Shown here: in pieces, positions 25,511 to 32,837 of the stretch
Layout: each line of letters starts with the position of its first letter
Position numbering within the stretch: position 1 is the stretch's first letter
IMG/VR virus record: IMGVR_UViG_3300033145_000452
Span: 1 to 39,228 of that record
DNA length: 39,228 nt
Strand: one strand, 5' to 3'
Origin: a virus
Notes under the pieces: model-generated
What the model was told of the DNA's origin: nothing
Database searches by the model: none
Seen by the model: only the letters and a program-made list of their open reading frames with translations
Program-made: the position numbers and the translations under genes

Positions 25511-25819
25511 CTAAAATTCGTCTGGATCAAAAAGTTCTGGCCATCTTGTTAGCCTATCAGCAGCTATAGCCAAATATCCGCATGCATCAGTGTAGTTATC
25601 ACGAGAGGACTTCTGTCCTAACATTCGAGCTACTTTGAACAATGCCATCATATGAGCAATGTCAATAGATTCTAGGGGTACTTCGATTCCTATCTTGTGT
25701 CGAATGTAGACATTCCAGAAGTCGGATATGATCTTGAAGCTGTCTTCTGGCTTACCGTAGTTGTCCTGTCGCTCGCCGTTGATTATCTTTTCTGCTTCCT
25801 GTAGAATGCTATCTTCCAT
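25511..25819 (-). CDS. DUF6378-like phage protein
   Basis: A 102-residue helical protein that reads ILQEAEKIINGERQDNYGKP near its start, then SDFWNVYI, then AHMMALFKVARML, then DNYTDACGYLAIAADRL. This series (R..NYG.P, then K.AR, then D..GY) fits the DUF6378 family that is widespread in phages; its function is not established. The start is the ATG at 25,819 behind AGGGAGG, not further upstream, where the reading frame would run into dyad copy 8. It lies just downstream of thyX. Confidence 0.72.
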   Translation of the reverse strand: MEDSILQEAEKIINGERQDNYGKPEDSFKIISDFWNVYIRHKIGIEVPLESIDIAHMMALFKVARMLGQKSSRDNYTDACGYLAIAADRLTRWPELFDPDEF

Positions 25820-25835
25820 AGTTATATTTTCCTCC

Positions 25836-25858
25836 CTATATTCGGAATTTGAACGAAG
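25836..25858. promoter_or_regulatory. 23-bp dyad element, copy 8
   Basis: Plus-strand half-sites CTATATTC and GAACGAAG around GGAATTT. It lies between the thyX stop and the start of the DUF6378-like gene. On the minus strand it ends 16 nt before the ATG at 25,819, next to AGGGAGG. Confidence 0.77.
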
Positions 25859-25859
25859 G

Positions 25860-26495
25860 TCAATCAAAGATTACTGGTATTAGTTCTCTTAGCTCAGTCT
25901 GCAGCGGTATCATAAGCTCTCTCATCTGAGGATGAGCGGCTTTTGAGGTACGCAGATTGAGAACATGCTTCCACTCACGGACATTAGCTGTCATTACTAT
26001 TTCAGTTTTGAGAGAGTTAGGGAGAACAGAGCGAGCTTGCTGAGGAGACCAGCCCTGCTCTAATAAGCTAATATATGCAGTTTCGGCATCCATCATAGTA
26101 TTAGCCCATATCTTTTCTGATGATAACTTAAAGAAGTTTTTTTCTCTATATTTATTAGGATAGTTTTTTGGATTAAGATCTACCCATGGCGGAATAACAA
26201 AAGTAACTCCTCCAGAATAGTTACAATATCTTGTACTCTCCTGGCTATAAGCAGCAAGCCGATGTCGGACAATCTCATGCGTAACCCCTCGATCACAAAT
26301 AAACTTCACCGTAATATTAGCGTGCTCAATTACACTGTGATGTCCTCGTTTGACTACCATTTCTACAAACTTCTTTGCACTGCCGTCAGTGATCTTGTCC
26401 TCACTTTTGTAGCAAGTTCTTCCGGCAAGTTCAATCAGCTCTAATGGATTAGGCTGGATGAATAAGATTTCATGCCTTGGTTTTACTAAGATCAT
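25860..26495 (-). CDS. thyX: Flavin-dependent thymidylate synthase ThyX
   Basis: ThyX makes dTMP from dUMP using FAD, NADPH and methylene-tetrahydrofolate. The protein has 211 residues, a usual size. The signature RHRx7S is present: RHR at 77-79 and Ser87, within RHRLAAYSQESTRY. Typical features nearby include GHHSVIEHANIT at 51-62 and LPNSLKTEIVMTANVREWKH (about 158-177). The C-terminal part has the expected PQMRELM helix. It belongs to a cluster with dCMP deaminase, which supplies dUMP, and an endolysin gene. The 3' end is followed directly by dyad copy 8. Confidence 0.93.
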   Translation of the reverse strand: MILVKPRHEILFIQPNPLELIELAGRTCYKSEDKITDGSAKKFVEMVVKRGHHSVIEHANITVKFICDRGVTHEIVRHRLAAYSQESTRYCNYSGGVTFVIPPWVDLNPKNYPNKYREKNFFKLSSEKIWANTMMDAETAYISLLEQGWSPQQARSVLPNSLKTEIVMTANVREWKHVLNLRTSKAAHPQMRELMIPLQTELRELIPVIFD

Positions 26496-26518
26496 TGTTT
26501 GATTCCTCTCTTTTAAGG

Positions 26519-26932
26519 TTATCCTTTGAGAAGCATATTGACAACTTCAACTCCACGGTTTCCTACTTGTGTATACCATCTGCTGTCTAGAGCCTCTGCT
26601 GCAGCTCTATCCCAATCTTCATCTAAGATCGCAGAAATCATTCTACGGAAGCCTAGAAACTTAGTCTTGCCAAGATTAAAGACCATGTCCAAAAGAGCTA
26701 ATCTTCTGTTTTGAGAGTATGAAGAATACTCAGGAAAGATCTGGTGTACATCTCTCATCGCACTTTCCATATCATGAACTAGCATATCCAAGGCTTCTTT
26801 CTCTGAGATCCCTTTGTCAGTTAGATTATGGCCATATCCTATAGTTGTTTTATTAGCTGAGCACTGATATGGAAATAATCTAAGCCCTTCGTGACGTTTT
26901 AACATCTCAAGTGGTGTTTCTCCTGTTGGCAT
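26519..26932 (-). CDS. Endolysin, T4/phage-type lysozyme (GH24)
   Basis: This enzyme cleaves the glycan strands of peptidoglycan for lysis. The 137-residue protein starts at the ATG at 26,932 behind AAAGGAGG; the upstream TTG/ATG would leave this perfect site unused. The catalytic pattern is E-x8-C-x5-T, with Glu15 in KRHEG, Cys24 and Thr30 before IGYGHN. T4 lysozyme has E-x8-D-x5-T, and Cys at the middle position is known in other phage lysozymes. There is no signal peptide or SAR-like segment, so it should need a holin. The start overlaps the exonuclease stop by one base. Confidence 0.88.
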   Translation of the reverse strand: MPTGETPLEMLKRHEGLRLFPYQCSANKTTIGYGHNLTDKGISEKEALDMLVHDMESAMRDVHQIFPEYSSYSQNRRLALLDMVFNLGKTKFLGFRRMISAILDEDWDRAAAEALDSRWYTQVGNRGVEVVNMLLKG

Positions 26933-27492
26933 TATAGTGCCTCCTTTAACCGATAGTAGCAACGTCTGGTTGCCCTAACATCTGTCAATGCATCATGAGC
27001 ACCTTCGAGTTCTTCGTCAAAGAGAAACTTATAAAGCTCTGTCAACTTTGGCCACTTGAACTTACCGAATTTTCCTGGAAGCTGACACAGGTTCGTAGTT
27101 TCTTTCATGGTGCAGAAGCTAGGCTTCTCATAAAGCTCACCCCACTTCTTATGATTTCTCTGCATCAGGTGATCTATAAACAGCAGATCGAAGCTTATGT
27201 TATGAGCTACCAGGATATCAGCTATGAAAAAATTATTAGCTAGAAAAGGATAAAGCTGGGCTTCGTTTAGGCCTCCCTTGTTGCAGTCTTCGACAGATAT
27301 TCCGTGAATGTCCTGGGCCTTTGGATTACAGGCTCTGTCTCCAGCTACAACCAAAGTGCTAAATTCATTGTAGATTCTGTCTTTGTCACTTAAGATGCAG
27401 GCGAATTGCATAATCCAGGCCTGTGTAGGATCGTCGTAAGGTTTTGTCTTGCTTATGAATCCTGAGGTTTCGCAATCGAAGAACAATTCCAT
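26932..27492 (-). CDS. DEDDh 3'-5' exonuclease (DnaQ-like)
   Basis: A 186-residue exonuclease. The four metal-binding acidic residues and the general base are visible: Asp6 and Glu8 in FFDCETSG, Asp102 in HNISFDLLF, and His166 plus Asp171 in AHDALTDV. The spacing H-x4-D makes it a DEDDh type. Such enzymes degrade host DNA or RNA, repair primers or proofread. Its ATG follows GGAG. The polymerase at 30,096-32,612 has its own exonuclease domain, so this one is likely an accessory enzyme. Its stop overlaps the endolysin start. Confidence 0.9.
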   Translation of the reverse strand: MELFFDCETSGFISKTKPYDDPTQAWIMQFACILSDKDRIYNEFSTLVVAGDRACNPKAQDIHGISVEDCNKGGLNEAQLYPFLANNFFIADILVAHNISFDLLFIDHLMQRNHKKWGELYEKPSFCTMKETTNLCQLPGKFGKFKWPKLTELYKFLFDEELEGAHDALTDVRATRRCYYRLKEAL

Positions 27493-27514
27493 GTTATCTC
27501 CTTTCTATTAAAAG

Positions 27515-28078
27515 TTAAGTACTGTATTTTCCAAGTTCATTATTAGCAGCCGTGTAAGTTCTTATAAGAAGTTCTGGGACAGCATTCTTTTCTATAAAAG
27601 ATGTCAGTTCATCATAATAGAATTTTTCTGTTACTATTACTTCAACAATACCTGCGTTGATTATTAGAGACATGCAGTCTTTGCACGGCACTTTGCAGGT
27701 AAGATACATAGAGGCCCCAAATGTACTTACACCCATTCTTGCAGCTCCAGCAATACAGTTAGCTTCTGCATGAACAGCAGGACAATGGCGGAGACCTGCT
27801 CCAGAAGCAAACCCTAGTCGCTGTCTAGGACAAGTATCATCAGCTCCGAAGACAGGGCTCAGTCCATCATTTTCTATTTTATGCCTCAGAATATAATCAT
27901 GCTTTAAACGGTCTCTGCCACAGGCAGGTATTCCACGAGCAGGGCCGTTGTAGCCTTCGCATATGATGATTTTGTCCTTTACTAAGATTGCTCCTATCTT
28001 CTGTGAAAGACACGTAGAACGTTCTGCGACCTTCTGAGCTATGTCATGAAAGTAACTATCCCAGCTTTTTCTCTTCAT
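27515..28078 (-). CDS. Deoxycytidylate (dCMP) deaminase
   Basis: A zinc enzyme converting dCMP to dUMP, the substrate for ThyX. In the 187-residue protein the zinc ligands are His103 in VHAEAN, Cys132 and Cys135 in PCKDC, with Glu105 as proton shuttle. A long insertion before HAE (about residues 45-100, with further cysteines C53, C83 and C99) is seen in phage and ComEB-type deaminases and may hold a second zinc. It starts within the end of the preceding gene (23 bp overlap) behind GGAGGAAG. Confidence 0.92.
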   Translation of the reverse strand: MKRKSWDSYFHDIAQKVAERSTCLSQKIGAILVKDKIIICEGYNGPARGIPACGRDRLKHDYILRHKIENDGLSPVFGADDTCPRQRLGFASGAGLRHCPAVHAEANCIAGAARMGVSTFGASMYLTCKVPCKDCMSLIINAGIVEVIVTEKFYYDELTSFIEKNAVPELLIRTYTAANNELGKYST

Positions 28079-28337
28079 CTTTCTTCCTCCTTGCTTCCAT
28101 TATTGCCTTAGCCTGTTTAAGCAGGTTATGCAGTTCCTCTACGGGCTCCTTAGTCTTAGACTGCCACGGAGTCCATGTTGCGAGTGTATGTTTGATAGAA
28201 ACAGATCTGACTGCCTTTTCTTGGTATAAATCTCTCTCAAGCTCTTTGATTCTACTAATAAGAAATTCAATTATTCTTCTTGCCCGTCTGCGAGTGTTGA
28301 AACGTAGGGTCTTGATGTTCTTCATGTTTAGTTCCAT
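28056..28337 (-). CDS. Basic coiled-coil protein, unknown function
   Basis: A 93-residue basic helical protein with an Arg-rich start (NTRRRARRIIEFLISRIKEL) and a charged C-terminal helix (LLKQAKAIMEARRKKDEEKK). It starts at the ATG at 28,337 behind AAAGGA. It overlaps the downstream deaminase gene by 23 bp. The basic N-terminus may bind nucleic acid. No family is recognised. Confidence 0.6.
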   Translation of the reverse strand: MELNMKNIKTLRFNTRRRARRIIEFLISRIKELERDLYQEKAVRSVSIKHTLATWTPWQSKTKEPVEELHNLLKQAKAIMEARRKKDEEKKLG

Positions 28338-28349
28338 AGAAAGTCCTTT

Positions 28350-28664
28350 CTATTTAAATATTATACTAACGTATTTTAATAGTTTAGGGTTAACATCCTT
28401 GATCTTAGTGGCTATTTTATGTACAGTAACTAGGTCTTGTAAAATCTCCACGGGACTTATAGGATGTGAAAGTTGTATAAAAAGCTGAGCCTGGCCAAAC
28501 CACTCTTTGTGATCTTTCAGTTCCCAGCATCGGTCAATGGAGGTCTCCACATAATAAGCACATAGAGGAGACTTTTCAAAATTCTCGACTCTTGTTTCGT
28601 GGTCACGTCCACAGAATATAGTGTGTAAAATATCTGCAATCTTCTTTATATCAGCTGATTTCAT
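28350..28664 (-). CDS. Hypothetical protein
   Basis: A 104-residue protein beginning MKSADIKKIADILHTIFCGR at the ATG at 28,664, which overlaps the stop of the upstream membrane-protein gene as ATGA. A longer open frame upstream carries no better start signal. It contains DHETRVENFEKSPLCAYYVE and is predicted helical. No metal site or catalytic motif is clear. A role next to the small membrane protein is possible through coupling. Confidence 0.57.
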   Translation of the reverse strand: MKSADIKKIADILHTIFCGRDHETRVENFEKSPLCAYYVETSIDRCWELKDHKEWFGQAQLFIQLSHPISPVEILQDLVTVHKIATKIKDVNPKLLKYVSIIFK

Positions 28665-28840
28665 TCTTTTCCAATCTGTATTATTAAAAGTGCAACTACC
28701 TGCCCAAAAAATCCTACGAGTATGATAAAGGACCATGATTCTGGCTCAAGCCCCCATCCTTTAATAAGCACTACAATATGCACTCCCATAGAAAAGAATA
28801 TTCCAAAAAGTGTTATAACAAAATTTCTTAAAGCATCCAT
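28661..28840 (-). CDS. Small two-helix membrane protein
   Basis: A 59-residue protein starting at the ATG at 28,840 behind GGAGGAGGGAGG. It has two hydrophobic segments at about residues 5-27 (RNFVITLFGIFFSMGVHIVV) and 37-56 (FIILVGFFGQVVALLIIQI) with a polar turn between them. Size and topology fit a class II holin or antiholin, or another early membrane protein. It is near the endolysin gene on the same strand, with five genes between them, so a lysis role is plausible but unproven. Confidence 0.55.
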   Translation of the reverse strand: MDALRNFVITLFGIFFSMGVHIVVLIKGWGLEPESWSFIILVGFFGQVVALLIIQIGKE

Positions 28841-28854
28841 AGGCCTCCCTCCTC

Positions 28855-28877
28855 CTTCGTTCAAAAATCAAACGGAG
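28855..28877. promoter_or_regulatory. 23-bp dyad element, copy 9
   Basis: Plus-strand half-sites CTTCGTTC and AAACGGAG around AAAAATC. On the minus strand it ends 14 nt before the ATG at 28,840, and GAAGGAGGAGG follows from its end. It also covers the final codons and stop of the helicase-like gene. Confidence 0.77.
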
Positions 28878-30075
28878 TTGATTTGTTATGAGTAATGATT
28901 GTCTTTCCTCCTGTAAAAACTGGAGGCTTAATGAAACCTGAAAGCTGCAGGGTATTTAGAATTTCATCTAAGCCTTCATTGCTAACGAACATGATGAACT
29001 CTCTCATGAGTTCTTCTGTAGTTACAGATTTTCTTAAGGCTACGAAGTTCATGACCTTCTTTATATTATCAGACTGGCTCATAGTTCCAACTTGGCTAAA
29101 GACAAAAGGCATTTTTATCTCTGTTTCTTCTATCAACCTAATAGCACGTCTTAGATCACTTTCCTTAATTGTCTTATCATCTGATCGACTGGCAGACATC
29201 ACCATGCTTAGTTTCATTACATGAGCTGGCTTGCGCTCCCAATAAGATCCAAAATGGATAGGATCAAATGGACATCTGTCTGGATAGTTTCCATACCACT
29301 CTGTCCAGTGAGAGATAAAGTTCTTAGAGACTTTGAAATCTCCTTTGATCGAACGAATCTTTGTAAGGTCTTCTATAAGCTTTTTTCTCATTTCCAGACC
29401 TTCTTTTGACAATGTAAAGAACGGACAAACAACTCGCTTCTCAATTCTATGTTCATAGACGAAGATCATTCGACTAGGAAGACCTGTTCCGATTGTCTCG
29501 ACTGACATGCTGCTTTTGATCAGGTCAGGTGTGGTAGCACCTATGAGATTCAGGTAGACTCCCACGATCTCTTCTATTCCACGACTAATAGTTCGATATT
29601 CATAACGACTTCGACAGTCATAGAAATCACAAAGAGCTGTTATAAGTTCCTTATCAGCATAACCGAGGAAGACCGTGAGCTCAGGTGCAAAGGCTGTCAG
29701 CGAAGAATGAGATTCAAAGTAGCCTTCCTCGGTTTCTTCCTCTGTATTCGTACACTCCGTCATGCGAGTTATAAGAGCCTGAAGAGACGTAGTGTCAGGA
29801 GAAAGCGGAATCATCATTTCGTTAATGTAGCGTTCAGCAATAGCCATAGCCGTTCCCTTACGAGCCTGGCCTGCAGGAGCTACAAGAATGATGTAGAAGT
29901 TAGGATAGAAGGTAAGTGAGCCCCATCTTAGACAGCACTTTCTCTGAAGAGATGCCGCTAGAATTGATATAGCCATCCATTCATGGAACTTACGGGGCGG
30001 CTCCTCGTCGTGACAGTACTGCACATAGTTATCTATCCAATCGGACAGGACTCGCTTTTCAGGCATAGGCGCCAT
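28861..30075 (-). CDS. DUF3987-like replicative helicase/primase-type ATPase
   Basis: A 404-residue protein. The P-loop-like segment is VAPAGQARKGTAM at about residues 65-77, in the variant with RKGT that I associate with DUF3987/primase-helicase proteins. Following features are TAFAPELTVFLG (possible Walker B region, about 124-135), ITALCDFYDC, and a long helical C-terminal half. Its place directly downstream of the polymerase suggests a replisome helicase. The canonical GxxxxGK[ST] is not perfect, so ATPase activity is inferred. The start has only a weak ribosome-binding site (TAAGGAAAAG). Confidence 0.68.
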   Translation of the reverse strand: MAPMPEKRVLSDWIDNYVQYCHDEEPPRKFHEWMAISILAASLQRKCCLRWGSLTFYPNFYIILVAPAGQARKGTAMAIAERYINEMMIPLSPDTTSLQALITRMTECTNTEEETEEGYFESHSSLTAFAPELTVFLGYADKELITALCDFYDCRSRYEYRTISRGIEEIVGVYLNLIGATTPDLIKSSMSVETIGTGLPSRMIFVYEHRIEKRVVCPFFTLSKEGLEMRKKLIEDLTKIRSIKGDFKVSKNFISHWTEWYGNYPDRCPFDPIHFGSYWERKPAHVMKLSMVMSASRSDDKTIKESDLRRAIRLIEETEIKMPFVFSQVGTMSQSDNIKKVMNFVALRKSVTTEELMREFIMFVSNEGLDEILNTLQLSGFIKPPVFTGGKTIITHNKSTPFDF

Positions 30076-30095
30076 CTCTACAGAGATACTTTTCC

Positions 30096-32612
30096 TTAAG
30101 CTTTCTCATTAATTTCCTTCCATGTCTTTTCTAGGTTCTCTGCAGTTATGGTCTCCACATCCTTACAGTTTGTTTTGCTTGACTTGTTTAAAGTTCTTCC
30201 CATCGTCAAACCAGCTGGAATAACAAAGTTCCGGCCGTTGTGAGTTCTCAAAGGTGTCTCAAGACTTTTCTTAATCAACAGAAGCATCTCTGCATGCTCA
30301 GACCACGGGACAGAAAGAGGTATTTGAAATCCTATCTCATCATGGACTTGACGTAGAAGTTCTATCGGAGCAAAAAGATCTTGATTATAATAAATATAGT
30401 TCAGCCCACGTTTGTTTATAATATCTCCAACTGTTCCCTGAGGAATACAACTATAGGCCTCCTTGAATGTAGCATCTGCCTTAGACCCATTCAGAGCTCC
30501 CATGAAAAGAGTTCTTCTTCCCATGAGGTTAGTTAGCATTCTGGTGGTTCTTAGACAATGTCTGACATAAGTATGAAAACCTTGTTGAACTCCTGGATAC
30601 AGTCTATGATAACCGTCAAAGACCAGTTTTCCATCCCTTTCTGTCATCTCATTTTTAAGTGCAAATGCTTTGTAACTCCAGTCATAATTAAAGCCGTGAT
30701 CTGCCTTTTTGCCCCAGTCTCTCCATGTATGAGTTCCGTCTCCAAAAGGACATAAAGATTTAACATTGACGTCTTCTGGAATCTTTCCATTATAGAAGAT
30801 ATTCATGATCATTCTAGCTGTTCTAGAGTGAACATCTATGCCCTTCTCAAAACATTCGATCATTTCAACTATCTCACCCTCATAAGCAACTATTCGATTC
30901 TCAGCCTGTTCAAGATCATAGGCATAATAGACATAGCCAATGTCAGGGAGTAGAAATTCCTGAAGTTCATGAGGCCAGTTCTGTGTGTTTCCTCCAAAAC
31001 CCCAGATGTTAGCACTGGAGGAAAGCCTGCTGAATCTAGTTCCGGCAGGATTATAAGAACATCTATAACGATCATCAGTGTCAATTTTTCCAAGATCTAA
31101 ATAAGTAGATCTTAGCTTCGTAAGCCTCCTGATGCTCTGGATTAGCTTAGCTTCTTTGAAACCTCTTCTAATCAGTCTCTTCATCACATCGTCGTCAAAG
31201 GTAGGTTTTCTCTTCTTTGTGTAAGGCTTTATCTTCTTCTTGTTTACAAAGTATTCATAGAGTTGTTTGAAGCTATTGGCGTTGAGAGGCTCTCCAGCTA
31301 GTGCGTTTAAAGCTATTTGATTTTCCTCTATCTTATTTTTATAGTCTAAATTTGCAGCCTCCATAGCCTTTACGTCTACCCTAATTCCTCGTTCCATCAT
31401 GTAGACGAGAGGACCTACAACTTTCACTTGATTATTATATATAGAGGTGTCTTCTAATCTGCTAAGTTCTTCTGCCTGTTTAGGCATTGCCTCACTACAC
31501 ATGATTGCATCAGTTGCGTTGTAGATCCAATATCTCTTATATGCCTCCGAAGTTGTGCCAATGAAATCTTTTCCATCATCTTTGTAATAAGGATGGTCGG
31601 TAAAGACACTGGTGATAAAGTGAAGACCTTTGGGATAATCTGGTAGGATTACATTCTGCGCTATCATAGTGTCGTCAATCTTACTATATTCTTTTTCAGT
31701 TTGATTTATAGTTCTTATTCCATATGCTCGTAGCAAAAAGTGACTATCAAAGGTTATGTTCTGGGCAACAATTCTTATTTTCTGATGCTCTAAAATCTCA
31801 GCTATCTTTCTCCATATAGCTGCTTCTTGCCACAGAAGAAAATAGTCTCCTCTAGCATCTGCAAATGGAATACAGATTGCTCTGAGCCCTACTGAGAATG
31901 CAATACAGCTGACTTGCTTATGAACTCGCTTCATGTAGACTTCGATATCATATGAGACTCTGTTTCCCCTAAGGCCCTCAGTTTTGCAGAATTCCAAGAA
32001 TTCCATCGCCTGAAGAAAAGTAGGCTCAATAATTATCTCACGTTCAGTAGATATGTAAAGACCTGAGGCAACTTCGTTTAAGCGCTTGAGATCAAAAACT
32101 ATAAGCCTGCGATTGAGGAATTGGAACTTAGGTGCAATTACAGTAGCTGGATGGAGGACTGGAATTACCTTCCGGCCTTCGACCAGTGTGCAATCAAGGA
32201 TACTTCCACGCCACTTGTTGATGCCGGTCTTTCCTGTTAAGGCAAACAGGGCTATAGCCCCCACAGCACAGAAGACCTTAGTATCTGTCTGAGCCAGTTC
32301 GTGGCCTAAGAAATCTATATATGCCTGACCAAGAGAACTGACAATAGGAGCCTTTAACAGTTGTTTGTTTCTGTATAGCTGTATATAAGCCTCTTTGTGA
32401 TGGTCTAAGTCCTTGATTACGTTAGTCAGATAACAAGTGGATCTGTTTATAAAGGCACTATTGAGATCTTTGTCTAGCTCATTTCCAGCAGGGCCTACGA
32501 AAGGCTTTCTGAGTTTTACTTCGGTTCGACCTGGTTGTTCGCCCACTAATACATATGAACTGTCTTGTCTTCCTGTAGGTGGAACTAAGGTTTTAGCCGG
32601 TGGTAAGTTCAT
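30096..32612 (-). CDS. UDG-like domain fused to family A DNA polymerase
   Basis: An 838-residue replicative polymerase. The N-terminal 190 residues look like a type 4/5 uracil-DNA glycosylase domain (GEQPGRTE at 24-31, KPFVGPAG at 36-43, LHPATV near 155). A 3'-5' exonuclease domain follows with YDIEVYM, AQNITFDSHFL and YNATDA. The polymerase domain has motif A DLEQAENR (Asp566), motif B from Arg631 and Lys635 to Tyr643, and motif C HDE (757-759). The position of E. coli Phe762 in motif B is His639. It starts behind AAAGGAG. Related fusions exist in some phages as far as I recall. Confidence 0.88.
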   Translation of the reverse strand: MNLPPAKTLVPPTGRQDSSYVLVGEQPGRTEVKLRKPFVGPAGNELDKDLNSAFINRSTCYLTNVIKDLDHHKEAYIQLYRNKQLLKAPIVSSLGQAYIDFLGHELAQTDTKVFCAVGAIALFALTGKTGINKWRGSILDCTLVEGRKVIPVLHPATVIAPKFQFLNRRLIVFDLKRLNEVASGLYISTEREIIIEPTFLQAMEFLEFCKTEGLRGNRVSYDIEVYMKRVHKQVSCIAFSVGLRAICIPFADARGDYFLLWQEAAIWRKIAEILEHQKIRIVAQNITFDSHFLLRAYGIRTINQTEKEYSKIDDTMIAQNVILPDYPKGLHFITSVFTDHPYYKDDGKDFIGTTSEAYKRYWIYNATDAIMCSEAMPKQAEELSRLEDTSIYNNQVKVVGPLVYMMERGIRVDVKAMEAANLDYKNKIEENQIALNALAGEPLNANSFKQLYEYFVNKKKIKPYTKKRKPTFDDDVMKRLIRRGFKEAKLIQSIRRLTKLRSTYLDLGKIDTDDRYRCSYNPAGTRFSRLSSSANIWGFGGNTQNWPHELQEFLLPDIGYVYYAYDLEQAENRIVAYEGEIVEMIECFEKGIDVHSRTARMIMNIFYNGKIPEDVNVKSLCPFGDGTHTWRDWGKKADHGFNYDWSYKAFALKNEMTERDGKLVFDGYHRLYPGVQQGFHTYVRHCLRTTRMLTNLMGRRTLFMGALNGSKADATFKEAYSCIPQGTVGDIINKRGLNYIYYNQDLFAPIELLRQVHDEIGFQIPLSVPWSEHAEMLLLIKKSLETPLRTHNGRNFVIPAGLTMGRTLNKSSKTNCKDVETITAENLEKTWKEINEKA

Positions 32613-32757
32613 CTTTCTCCTTTATTAGATCAAGAATATTTTTAGCCCATTCTTCATGTTCTCTGCATACATTAATAGAATATTCTACGCCTTCAATCTT
32701 TCTGAATACTAAGAATTCTTTAAGCTTCTTACATTCTGTATTAGCACAAACAGGCAT
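32593..32757 (-). CDS. Small cysteine-containing protein upstream of the polymerase
   Basis: A 54-residue gene starting MPVCANTECKKLKEFLVF, with CxxxxC at residues 4-9 and Cys31/His34 later, possibly a small zinc site. It begins behind AAGGAAT and ends 20 bp inside the polymerase gene, so the two would be coupled. Its stop sits at 32,593. It is too short for a confident family call. A ribosome-binding site and overlap support it. Confidence 0.55.
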   Translation of the reverse strand: MPVCANTECKKLKEFLVFRKIEGVEYSINVCREHEEWAKNILDLIKEKDELTTG

Positions 32758-32837
32758 TATTTATTCCTTCATCATCCGAGCGTATATCTATCTTAGTTAT
32801 AAAGCATCTTAGAATAATGTCTTTAATCATCTAATTC

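Noticed and set aside
32743-32837. 29-codon minus-strand frame after the methyltransferase gene
   Set aside because: Starts MIKDIILRCF with a weak AGGA site, but is too short and without any recognisable pattern to be called a gene.
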